A stretch of DNA of 27,315 nt from NBML01 sp029939535. Its GTDB lineage: Bacteria; Desulfobacterota; Desulfobacteria; Desulfobacterales; Desulfobacteraceae. The DNA is taken from assembly GCA_029939535.1 (NCBI GenBank), contig JAOZST010000033.1, positions 1-27,315 on the forward strand, written 5' to 3'. The notes below the pieces were generated by a model. That model saw only the letters and a program-made list of their open reading frames with translations, ran no database searches and was not told the origin of the DNA. The position numbers and the translations under genes were made by a program. Of this stretch, positions 1-7,404 are shown piece by piece. The first letter of the stretch is position 1, and each line of letters starts with the position of its first letter.

Positions 1-452
1 GTATGGGCAACAGCCTCAATAATTTTTGCATATCCCGTACATCGGCAGATATTTCCTGCCAAGGCTTTGCGGATGGTTTTTTTGTCGGGTATGGGGTTTT
101 CCTTCAGCAAAGCATCTGCTGTTATGAGCATACCCGGAGTACAGAATCCGCATTGGACAGCCCCATGATCAATAAAGGATTGCTGGAGATCTGACAACTC
201 TTCTCCGTCTGCAAGGCCTTCCACTGTTCTGATCTTGGTACCCTGGGCTTCCATGGCCAGGGTAAGGCAGGATCGAACTGGTTTTCCATCCATTTGAACG
301 GTGCAGGACCCGCATACTCCTTCACCGCAACTTTCCTTGGATCCAGTCAGATCAAGTTCATCCCGCAGCACTTCCAGCAGGGTATCATTGGGATAGACCC
401 TAACCTCACAGGGTTTATCATTTATATCTAAGGTGATGAGTATTTTTTCCAT
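1..452 (-). CDS. [2Fe-2S] subunit of a molybdenum hydroxylase (HcrC/CoxS-like), partial
   Basis: This is the iron-sulfur electron-transfer subunit of a xanthine dehydrogenase-family enzyme; its C-terminus is cut off by the left window edge (about 150 codons seen, so only roughly 10 residues are missing). The N-terminal plant-type ferredoxin domain has Cys42, 47, 50 and 62, and the second [2Fe-2S] domain has Cys101, 104, 136 and 138 in the usual CGFC and CRC motifs. The ATG at 452-450 follows a GGAG at good spacing. It lies 29 nt downstream of the HcrB-like FAD subunit, so the two should share one complex. A molybdopterin subunit for this pair would be expected beyond the left edge. Its eight cysteines fall at the same positions as in the other small subunit at 6907-7401, so the two are paralogues. 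The family call is firm; the substrate is not known. Confidence 0.9.
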   Translation of the reverse strand, partial: MEKILITLDINDKPCEVRVYPNDTLLEVLRDELDLTGSKESCGEGVCGSCTVQMDGKPVRSCLTLAMEAQGTKIRTVEGLADGEELSDLQQSFIDHGAVQCGFCTPGMLITADALLKENPIPDKKTIRKALAGNICRCTGYAKIIEAVAH

Positions 453-481
453 GGGCAAAGACTCCATTTTATATTATTTCT

Positions 482-1558
482 TTACAGCCTAGGTACAGCC
501 TGGGCTGCCTGAACCAATGCCTTAAAAACCATTTCCCATACCATGGCACAACGGTATTCAAGGGTGGAACCAACATTGTGAACGGCAAAGGCTGTTGTAC
601 TATTCATTGAAAGTTCCGCTGCCTTTCTAAAAACATCAGTATCAGACAATCCTTTTCCTTTTAAAGAAGATGATGCCTGGGCCAGATAAAGGGGGGACCT
701 TCCCATGGCACCCACAACAATCCTGGCCTCCTCTATTTCATCTTTCCGGCCTTCAGACGGTTTTAAAAGGACCCCTGCACACACGATGGGATAATCAATG
801 GCAGACCGATAGGCAAGTCTTTTATAGGCGCTTTGGGCCTTTTGCACAGGAATATTGATTTCCGTGAGAAGTTCATGGGATTCAATGGCAAAGGGCAGGA
901 TACCATCATTGGTATAAAAATCCACAAGGTCAACTTTTCTCTGTCCATCCTTTTTGGTCAGGGTGATGCCTGCTCCCAGGGCCATGAGGGCTGTGGCCCC
1001 GTCAGACTGACAGGTGGAGTTGCACCGGTCTGCATCCTCCCTTGCATAACAGATTTTTCCGCCGTCCTTGTGGCAGGCCTGACGTCCGGATCTCAGGAAA
1101 TCCGACTGATTATAGTGATGGCACCTGTTGTCCTGAAGAATATTTCCGCCAATGGTTCCAGTAAAATGCTGAATGGAGGTGGCCCCTATCTTTTCGCATG
1201 CCTGGAAAAGTGCAAACGCCTTGTCTCTAATGAGATCAGAACCAATAATATCAGCCAGAGGGGTTCTGGCCCCGATTTTTATAAGATCATCTTCCTGTTT
1301 AATATAGGATAATTCATCCAGGGCCTTGAGGCTGATGAGAAATTTGGGCTGTAAGAGTCCTTTTTTCATCCTGACCAGAAGATCTGTTCCCCCTGCAAGG
1401 ATTTTGGCATCCTCCCTGTGCAGGGCTAAAAGGTCAAGAGTCTCTTCAAGAGTGTCGGGTCCTAAATAATCAAATCTTGGGGTTTTTCTCCTTAATCTGG
1501 TTAATCTGGGTTCTGGCTTGCTTTTTTGCCTTATTGGAACAATAATGCAATAATGCAA
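482..1558 (-). CDS. FAD subunit with extra [4Fe-4S] loop, 4-hydroxybenzoyl-CoA reductase beta (HcrB)-like
   Basis: FAD-binding medium subunit of the xanthine dehydrogenase family. The FAD motifs LAGGTDLL (residues 54-61) and TGTIGGN (133-139) are present. Unlike ordinary members it carries a cysteine-rich insertion with Cys146, 162, 170 and 179. The 16-8-9 spacing is the same as that of the [4Fe-4S] ligands known in Thauera HcrB (Cys122, 138, 146, 155, from memory). In HcrB this cluster lets a low-potential donor push electrons towards the Mo site, so a reductive reaction on an aromatic CoA ester is inferred. The start is unclear: the open frame begins at a TTG (1558) inside a hairpin-forming intergenic repeat, and homology begins only at about residue 28 (position 1477). 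A strong AAGGAG (1488-1493) sits at ideal distance from 1480-1478, but the codon there is CCA, not ATG. The gene may therefore have lost its start, or the base calls there may be wrong. Confidence 0.8.
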   Translation of the reverse strand: MHYCIIVPIRQKSKPEPRLTRLRRKTPRFDYLGPDTLEETLDLLALHREDAKILAGGTDLLVRMKKGLLQPKFLISLKALDELSYIKQEDDLIKIGARTPLADIIGSDLIRDKAFALFQACEKIGATSIQHFTGTIGGNILQDNRCHHYNQSDFLRSGRQACHKDGGKICYAREDADRCNSTCQSDGATALMALGAGITLTKKDGQRKVDLVDFYTNDGILPFAIESHELLTEINIPVQKAQSAYKRLAYRSAIDYPIVCAGVLLKPSEGRKDEIEEARIVVGAMGRSPLYLAQASSSLKGKGLSDTDVFRKAAELSMNSTTAFAVHNVGSTLEYRCAMVWEMVFKALVQAAQAVPRL

Positions 1559-1561
1559 GCC
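1515..1561. repeat. Hairpin-forming intergenic element between dctM and the HcrB-like gene
   Basis: Perfect 7-bp inverted repeat: ggcttgc at 1515-1521 pairs with gcaagcc at 1555-1561. The loop contains a short internal repeat (attattgc, attattgt on the minus strand) and the element is followed at once by GGGGTCA-type sequence (plus strand tgaccccg, 1562-1569). It begins just after the two tandem TAA stops of dctM. The structure resembles small REP-like mobile palindromes, but one copy alone cannot prove this. It supplies the apparent N-terminal 20 or so codons of the HcrB-like frame, which therefore look non-native. Confidence 0.45.
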
Positions 1562-1573
1562 TGACCCCGTTTA

Positions 1574-2878
1574 TTAATTCAATAGGCCCGGTAAAAACAG
1601 GACCATTTTTGGAAACATCATCATTAAAATCACACAGAGAATATAGGCTGGAAGAAAATAGGCAACCCCCTGAAACACACGTTCAAGGGGAACATCCTTT
1701 GCCATTCCCCCCACAACATAGGTGGTGGCGCCAACAGGCGGAGTTACAGCTCCCAGTGTAGTTACAATGGTAATGGTGACTCCGAACCAGATGGGATCAT
1801 AGCCCAGTTCCATTGCAACGGGAAAGAAGATGGGAATGGTTATGAGCAAAAGGGCCAGGGCATCCATGACAGCCCCGCCAATCATATAAATCAAAAAAAT
1901 AATGGCCATGATGGTCAATTTGGAAAAGGGAAGGGTAACCACCCAGTCTGCAATATCAAAGGGAATTCTGGTGATGGCCAGGAAACGTCCGAATATCATG
2001 GCTCCGGTAATGATGACAATTACCATGCAGGAAATCTTTAAGGTGTCAAAAATGGAATTGTAAAAGTCATTCCAGGAAAGATTTTTCTGGAACAGGCCGA
2101 TGATAACGGCAAAGAATGATCCGATTGCTCCGGCTTCCGTGGGAGTGAATAGGCCAAAATACAATCCCACCATTACCACCAGGAAAAGGATGAGCATTTC
2201 AACGGCTCCGGCAAGGGATCGTATTTTTTCCCGGAAACTGGTTTTTTCTCCCACAGGTCCCCAGGAAGGATAGATGGTGCAGAGTACATACACTGTAACT
2301 GTTAGTAAAAAGGCAAGCAGGATACCCGCACCCAGGCCGCCGTAAAAGAGTTTGGCAATGGACTGCTCCGTGGAAAGCCCTATGATAATCAATACCACAG
2401 AAGGGGGAATCACCACACCCAGGGTTGATCCGCAGGCAATGGCCCCGGTGCTGAGCATGGGTTCATACTTATACTTATTCATCTGGGGCAGGGCAACCGT
2501 GGTCATGGTTGCGGCAGTGGCTGCATTGGAACCGCAGATTGCGGCAAAGGCTGCGCAGGCCATGACCGTTGCCATGGCAATCCCGCCCCTTATGTGGCCC
2601 ACCCATTTAAAGGCAGCATTATAAAGTTTTTCATTTACCCCTGAATAAAAGGCAATCTGGCCCATGAATATAAACAAAGGGATCACTGTTAACCCGTATT
2701 TGGAAAAGGTATCCCAGGTTACAGTGGCCAGCATATTAAACCCTGCATCCAGGGAAATCACATAGGAAAATCCCGCAAACCCTACAAGGCCCATGGCAAA
2801 CCCAACGGGAATGCCGAAAACAAACAGGATAAAGAGAAGGAAAAGAATGCCAATAATACCTACCAGGGTAAGGCTCAT
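1574..2878 (-). CDS. dctM: TRAP transporter large permease, DctM family
   Basis: Large membrane subunit of a tripartite ATP-independent periplasmic transporter, which uses an ion gradient to import organic acids captured by the DctP protein. The 434 residues are the usual DctM length and almost entirely hydrophobic. They include family-typical segments such as GCSTLGVVIPPS in the middle and a second TLGAVTPPVG repeat near residues 375-384, consistent with the two inverted halves of this fold. Its ATG overlaps the dctQ stop by 4 nt (ATGA), so the two are translationally coupled. It ends in two consecutive TAA codons. From its place in the cluster, the likely cargo is indoleacetate or another arylacetic acid; this is inference from context only. 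Confidence 0.95.
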   Translation of the reverse strand: MSLTLVGIIGILFLLFILFVFGIPVGFAMGLVGFAGFSYVISLDAGFNMLATVTWDTFSKYGLTVIPLFIFMGQIAFYSGVNEKLYNAAFKWVGHIRGGIAMATVMACAAFAAICGSNAATAATMTTVALPQMNKYKYEPMLSTGAIACGSTLGVVIPPSVVLIIIGLSTEQSIAKLFYGGLGAGILLAFLLTVTVYVLCTIYPSWGPVGEKTSFREKIRSLAGAVEMLILFLVVMVGLYFGLFTPTEAGAIGSFFAVIIGLFQKNLSWNDFYNSIFDTLKISCMVIVIITGAMIFGRFLAITRIPFDIADWVVTLPFSKLTIMAIIFLIYMIGGAVMDALALLLITIPIFFPVAMELGYDPIWFGVTITIVTTLGAVTPPVGATTYVVGGMAKDVPLERVFQGVAYFLPAYILCVILMMMFPKMVLFLPGLLN

Positions 2879-3366
2879 TTTTTACCCTCCTTTTGGGGTA
2901 AAACTACCTTTAAAAAATCTGTAAACAGAGCCAGTGCCAGGATAAAGCATCCAAAGGCCACGGCCAGGGTAAAGGGATAATAGATAATTCTCAGGGTTTC
3001 CGAGAGTTCACCAGCATTTTTTAAAGTTAATGCCTTTTGAACAACATGCCAGGCCGTAATAAAGAAAAAAGTTGAGCAAATCCCGTGGTTGACAATGGAA
3101 ATAAATCGTTTCAGAGGTTTTGGATAGGCATTGACCAGTACATCCACGGAAATATGCCCATTGGTAAACTGGGTATATCCCAGGGCAAAGGCAGTTACAA
3201 CGGCTCCGGCATATCCCATGAGTTCAAAGGTTCCCCGGATGGGGATATAAAACTGCCGGATAAAGATGTTTGCACAGGTCAAAAGGATCATACCAATTAG
3301 AAATGCGCCGCCTGTCAGGGTCAGTATCTTGTTTAATAATTTATTGATTTTTATTAAAAGATCCAT
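2875..3366 (-). CDS. dctQ: TRAP transporter small permease, DctQ family
   Basis: Small membrane subunit of the TRAP transporter; with DctM it forms the membrane complex. Four hydrophobic segments are visible, as the family requires, and the length (about 163 residues) is typical. I chose the ATG at 3366 (protein starting MDLLIKINK) because a GGGGAG Shine-Dalgarno lies 7 nt upstream; the longer frame opens with a TTG inside that ribosome-binding site. The gene is preceded by a perfect 11-bp hairpin that separates it from dctP, and it overlaps dctM by 4 nt. Confidence 0.92.
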   Translation of the reverse strand: MDLLIKINKLLNKILTLTGGAFLIGMILLTCANIFIRQFYIPIRGTFELMGYAGAVVTAFALGYTQFTNGHISVDVLVNAYPKPLKRFISIVNHGICSTFFFITAWHVVQKALTLKNAGELSETLRIIYYPFTLAVAFGCFILALALFTDFLKVVLPQKEGKK

Positions 3367-3380
3367 GGGAAGTCTCCCCA

Positions 3381-3415
3381 AATCCCTGGCCTGTCCTTAG
3401 AACCGGCCAGGGATT
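3381..3415 (-). promoter_or_regulatory. Intercistronic hairpin between dctP and dctQ
   Basis: Perfect 11-bp inverted repeat, aatccctggcc (3381-3391) and ggccagggatt (3405-3415), with a 13-nt loop. It starts 9 nt after the dctP stop and ends just before the dctQ ribosome-binding site. No run of U follows, so it is not a classical intrinsic terminator. A role in stabilising the dctP end of the mRNA or attenuating dctQM, giving more binding protein than permease, is inferred. Confidence 0.6.
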
Positions 3416-3423
3416 GGTACAGT

Positions 3424-4434
3424 TTATTGAATATAAGACTTAATATCCTTGATAATTTCTTCGGCAGGAAGACCTTTTTCTTTGGCTCCTTTTATCCATT
3501 TATCCGTGATAAAATCAAGTTTTCCATCCCACTTGGCTTTTTCAGCAGCTGAAAGGGAGATAAACTCAACATTGTTAGACTCTTTTGACCATGCAATGGA
3601 TTTTTTAATCTGTTCATCCATGTAATCGCCCGTCCATAGAGACTGTTCTTCTTTCAGATCCAGCATAACTTTTTGTACATCCTTGGGAAGGGAATTAAAT
3701 TTTGCCTTGTTCATGATAACGCTGAAGGGATAGATAACCGTCTCGGTCATGGTCACATATTTACAGTTTTCAGCAAATTTAAAGTCTTTCATGACTTCCA
3801 GGGAAGAGAAAAGTCCTTTGACCGTTCCTTTTTGTAATGCTTCCACTGTTGCTGGCATGGGCATTCCAACAGGATTGGCTCCCCAGGCCTTCAGAATCTG
3901 GGCTGCACCGCCGGAAGCTCTTAAATCCAGGCCTTTCATATCGTCAAGGGTATTTACTGGAACCTTGGACATGACATTTCCCGGGGCATTGGTAAACATG
4001 GCAAGCACGATTACGTCTTCAAAGGCTTTTGGTTTGTATTTTTCATAGAGCTTGAGCAGGGCCATACTCCCAACTTTGGCATTGGGTATACCCAGGGGAA
4101 GACTGGTGGCATTGGTGACAATGAACCGGCCCGGCTGATATGCCATGCAGATATTACCGATGTCGGCCTGACCTGCAATTACACCGTCCAGCATGCCCTT
4201 GGCACCCAGAAGAGTTCCGCCGGGGAATGTATTGATCTGGACCTGTCCGTCAGTGCGTTTTTCAACTTCTACTTTCCATCTTTCCATTTGAACACATGGG
4301 AATGTGGGTGCTGGAGGGAAATTGGCATAATTGAGTTTAATTTTGCCTGCCTCTGCCGGTGTGTGAAATAATACCAGGCAGGTGACAATTGTAAATAGAA
4401 ATAAAATTGTTGTGCTAATTGTTCTTTTCACCAT
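3424..4434 (-). CDS. dctP: TRAP transporter substrate-binding protein, DctP family
   Basis: Periplasmic solute receptor of the TRAP system. Residues 1-29 form a clear Sec signal peptide: basic KR, a hydrophobic core around ILFLFTIVTCLVLF, and an AEA cleavage site before GKIKLNYAN. The mature protein has the family pattern, including GLDLRASGG around residues 170-178, whose arginine normally pairs with the substrate carboxylate, and a FPGG segment near residue 70. The length of 336 residues is normal. GGAGG lies 7 nt before the ATG. It is the first of the three transporter genes, but a scaffold gap lies 33 nt upstream, so linkage to the hydroxylase genes rests on scaffold order. A monocarboxylate such as an arylacetate is a reasonable cargo but is not proven. 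Confidence 0.93.
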   Translation of the reverse strand: MVKRTISTTILFLFTIVTCLVLFHTPAEAGKIKLNYANFPPAPTFPCVQMERWKVEVEKRTDGQVQINTFPGGTLLGAKGMLDGVIAGQADIGNICMAYQPGRFIVTNATSLPLGIPNAKVGSMALLKLYEKYKPKAFEDVIVLAMFTNAPGNVMSKVPVNTLDDMKGLDLRASGGAAQILKAWGANPVGMPMPATVEALQKGTVKGLFSSLEVMKDFKFAENCKYVTMTETVIYPFSVIMNKAKFNSLPKDVQKVMLDLKEEQSLWTGDYMDEQIKKSIAWSKESNNVEFISLSAAEKAKWDGKLDFITDKWIKGAKEKGLPAEEIIKDIKSYIQ

Positions 4435-4467
4435 GGTTTTGCCTCCGTTATAAAATTGTTAATATGC

Positions 4468-4567
4468 NNNNNNNNNNNNNNNNNNNNNNNNNNNNNNNNN
4501 NNNNNNNNNNNNNNNNNNNNNNNNNNNNNNNNNNNNNNNNNNNNNNNNNNNNNNNNNNNNNNNNNNN
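4468..4567. other. Assembly gap (100 N)
   Basis: Exactly 100 N, the conventional placeholder for a gap of unknown size. It lies between the Mo-subunit stop (4620) and dctP (start 4434). The flanks do not overlap. On the right edge, cggttggtt occurs twice (4568-4576 and 4584-4592), 16 nt apart, around tgaccccg, so a short repeat may have broken the assembly. The true distance, and whether a gene is missing here, cannot be told. Confidence 0.95.
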
Positions 4568-4619
4568 CGGTTGGTTTTGACCCCGGTTGGTTGTTTACCT
4601 TTTCTCGCGGCTCTCGCTA

Positions 4620-6914
4620 TTATTCGTCTCGCTTCTTTATTGCTGCCAGAACTTTCTCAGGGGTAATAGGCAGATCCTTGATCCTGACACCAATTGCATC
4701 ATAAATTGCATTGGCAACGGCCGGGGCTGTTGGAACACAGCCTGGTTCTCCAATTCCCTTGGCACCAAAGGGACCATCTTTATCAGGTGTTTCAAGAACA
4801 GGGGCTGTGATTTTTACAGCATCCTTGGCAGTAAAAAGTTTATAGTCCCTGAAATTGGCATTCATGTTTTTCCCGTTTTTATGCACCACCTCTTCGGAAA
4901 GGGCATAGCCAAGACCCATGACCACTCCACCATAGACCTGGCCTTCCAGGAGCAGGGGATTAATCGCCTGGCCCACATCATGGGCAGCAACATATTCAAG
5001 AACCTCTACCTTGCCGGTTTCTTCATCCACTTTTACTTTTACTCCGTGGACTCCAAATGTGTAGGTCATGGACATGTTCCCTTTAAAGTCTTTGCCCATG
5101 TTTTCATTGGCAGGGTCATAAAAATGATCTGCCATGAGCATGGTTCCCCCGGGTGAAAAATGGGCTTTTCGTAATAGTTTGTCCAGGGGCATGGATTTTT
5201 CAGGATCATTGGGTACAAATATGAGTCGGTCTTTCAAAACAAGATCTTCGGGTGGTGCATCCAGTATTTTGGAACCAAATTCCAAAATTTTCTTTTTTAC
5301 TTTTTTGGCTGCTCCAAGGGCTGCGTTCCCTGCCACAAAAGTGCTACGGCTGGCATGAGCTCCAACATCCCATGGGCAGACATCAGTATCAGAATGCACA
5401 ACATTGATGTCTTCCACCAGAAGTCCAAGCTCTTCCGCCACAATCTGGGCAGTAATGTTGTCAAGTCCCTGGCCCATGTCTGTGCCGCCGGTGAATATAT
5501 CCACCTTGGCATAATCATCCATTTTCAAAAGAGCACCACATCCATCGGATTTATAGATACGGGCTCCGCCTCCAACATGGATCAGGGAGGCAACGCCAAT
5601 GCCGACTCCTTTTTCTTTGGAATAGTTTTTCCGCAATTGTTTCTCAGCTGCGTCAAGACAGAGATCCAGGCCGCAGGAGGTTATTTTGAAATCCTGGGGT
5701 GTTATATCTCCGGGATGGTTGCGGTTGATCCTGCGGAACTCAATGGGGTCGATGCCTGCTTTCTGAGCCAGCATATCAATATTGCTTTCAATGGCAAAGG
5801 TGGCCTGGGGGTTACCATATCCCCTCATGGCCTGGGAATAGGTATTGTTTGTATATACACACTTTGCATCGTACCTGACATTTTCAACCCTGTAAAGAGA
5901 GGTTATGGGCATCATCATCACAGAGGGCGTTGTAGCTCCCCAGGAGGTATGGGCACCATTATCCAGAATCATTTTAATATCTCTGAACAAGAGTTTTCCG
6001 TCTTTGTCACAGCCTTGTTCAATATCGATGATTGTGGGCTGACGGGTGGAGGTAGCCGTGAATTCTTCCTGCCTGTCAAACACAATTTTAACAGGTTTTC
6101 TGCATGTGTGAGCCAGAAGAATCGCAATGTGCTCATAGGCATAGGTGTCCAGCTTACTACCAAATCCGCCTCCGATAATGGGTTTGATCACCCGTACCCT
6201 TTTGTTTGAAAGACCCATGGTTTTAAGGGCTTCCAGAAAATCCTTCTGGGCCAGGGAAGGAATTTGTGTATTGGAGTAAATGGTTAAATTATCATTGGCA
6301 TCAAAAATAGCAAGAGCGCCACTGGTCCCCATGCAGCAATGGGTTACCCATGTGGTGGAAAACCGGCCTTCAACCACAAAGGCTGCATCTTTCCGGGCCT
6401 TTTCCACATCCCCATAATGAAGACTCCATGGCAGCTTAAGTACATTGGACTTATGGTATTCATGTACCAGTGGGCTGTCTTTTTCCATGGCTTTTTCAGG
6501 ATCAAAAACCCCTTCCAGCTCTTCATATTCAATTTCAATGAGATCCAGGGCTTTTTTGGCAATTTCAGGGGTTTTGGCTGCCACAGCTGCAACCTCGTCC
6601 CTGAAAGAGCAAACCTTGCCTTTTTTAATGGGCGGGTTGTCTTTATAAAATCCCATTTTCATTTTTTTTGGAACATCCTCTCCCGTGAGAACCGCATAAA
6701 CTCCAGGAAGAGCCTTGGCTTTAGAGGTATCGATTTTAATGATGTTTGCATGGGCAAATTTGCTGTATAGAATTTTTCCATAAAGCATACCCGGCATTTT
6801 AATATCCTGGATATATTCTGCCCTTCCCATGGCTTTCTGGGCGGCATCCAGTTTTGGGATTGGTTTTCCGACTACACTGAAATCCCTGGTCAGATCTTTA
6901 TTGGAGTTAGTCAT
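4620..6914 (-). CDS. Molybdopterin-binding large subunit of a xanthine dehydrogenase-family hydroxylase
   Basis: Catalytic subunit of a molybdenum hydroxylase, which inserts a water-derived oxygen into an electron-poor carbon, often next to ring nitrogen. Motifs in order: GRAEYIQDI near the start, IGGGFGSK in the first Mo-cofactor region, the AMRGYGNPQ loop (family form AFRGFG.PQ), GGTDMGQG, and KGIGEPG near the C-terminus, where the glutamate is the family's catalytic base. At 764 residues it is a normal, complete length. I chose the ATG at 6914 (MTNSNKDL) because GGAGGA lies just upstream and the start overlaps the small-subunit stop by 8 nt; the longer frame runs through that gene. With the FAD and 2Fe-2S subunits just upstream it forms one three-part enzyme. 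In this cluster the best fit is C2 hydroxylation of indoleacetate to oxindole-3-acetate; that substrate is inferred. Confidence 0.9.
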   Translation of the reverse strand: MTNSNKDLTRDFSVVGKPIPKLDAAQKAMGRAEYIQDIKMPGMLYGKILYSKFAHANIIKIDTSKAKALPGVYAVLTGEDVPKKMKMGFYKDNPPIKKGKVCSFRDEVAAVAAKTPEIAKKALDLIEIEYEELEGVFDPEKAMEKDSPLVHEYHKSNVLKLPWSLHYGDVEKARKDAAFVVEGRFSTTWVTHCCMGTSGALAIFDANDNLTIYSNTQIPSLAQKDFLEALKTMGLSNKRVRVIKPIIGGGFGSKLDTYAYEHIAILLAHTCRKPVKIVFDRQEEFTATSTRQPTIIDIEQGCDKDGKLLFRDIKMILDNGAHTSWGATTPSVMMMPITSLYRVENVRYDAKCVYTNNTYSQAMRGYGNPQATFAIESNIDMLAQKAGIDPIEFRRINRNHPGDITPQDFKITSCGLDLCLDAAEKQLRKNYSKEKGVGIGVASLIHVGGGARIYKSDGCGALLKMDDYAKVDIFTGGTDMGQGLDNITAQIVAEELGLLVEDINVVHSDTDVCPWDVGAHASRSTFVAGNAALGAAKKVKKKILEFGSKILDAPPEDLVLKDRLIFVPNDPEKSMPLDKLLRKAHFSPGGTMLMADHFYDPANENMGKDFKGNMSMTYTFGVHGVKVKVDEETGKVEVLEYVAAHDVGQAINPLLLEGQVYGGVVMGLGYALSEEVVHKNGKNMNANFRDYKLFTAKDAVKITAPVLETPDKDGPFGAKGIGEPGCVPTAPAVANAIYDAIGVRIKDLPITPEKVLAAIKKRDE

Positions 6915-7401
6915 TTTGTCCTCCCTTGTTTTCTGCAACCAGTTTTTTTGCTGCCTCCACAGATTCAAAAATCGGTATATAACCAGTACACCTGCAGATA
7001 TTTCCGGCAAGGGCATGTTTTATCTCTTCTTGGTCAGCATCAGGGTTTTCATCCAGCAATGCCTTGGAGGACATTATCATTCCAGGGGAACAGAATCCGC
7101 ACTGGATCCCGCCATTATCAACAAAAGACTGCTGTAGAGGATGAAGGCTTCCATCCCTAGATGCTAGTCCTTCAATGGTTTCAATGTTTTTTTTGTCTGC
7201 TTCAATGGCCAGGAATAAACAGGAATTCACAGCCAGCTTATCCACTATTACTGTGCAGGCACCGCATTCACCATTTCCGCAACCTTCTTTTGTGCCGATA
7301 AGCCCCATCTCCTCCCGTAAAAGGTGAAGCAGGGTCCAATGGTCCTGGATGTCACAGGTGATTTCATCACCATTTAATAAAAAAGATATGTTTGTAGTCA
7401 T
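6907..7401 (-). CDS. [2Fe-2S] small subunit of the molybdenum hydroxylase
   Basis: Electron-transfer subunit carrying two [2Fe-2S] clusters: Cys41, 46, 49 and 61 in the ferredoxin-like N-terminal domain, and Cys101, 104, 136 and 138 in the helical C-terminal domain (CGFC, CRC). The 164 residues are standard. It starts 3 nt after the FAD-subunit stop, with a GGAG lying in that gene's last codons, and overlaps the Mo subunit by 8 nt. This order (FAD, FeS, Mo) is common in bacterial heterotrimeric hydroxylases. It passes electrons from the Mo site to FAD. Confidence 0.95.
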   Translation of the reverse strand: MTTNISFLLNGDEITCDIQDHWTLLHLLREEMGLIGTKEGCGNGECGACTVIVDKLAVNSCLFLAIEADKKNIETIEGLASRDGSLHPLQQSFVDNGGIQCGFCSPGMIMSSKALLDENPDADQEEIKHALAGNICRCTGYIPIFESVEAAKKLVAENKGGQND

Positions 7402-7404
7402 TGC

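Noticed and set aside
5355..6209. Long plus-strand open frame (284 codons)
   Set aside because: It lies wholly antisense to the well-supported Mo subunit, has no ribosome-binding site and its translation shows no domain. The same holds for 4587-5156, 11947-12876 and other plus-strand frames in the operon.
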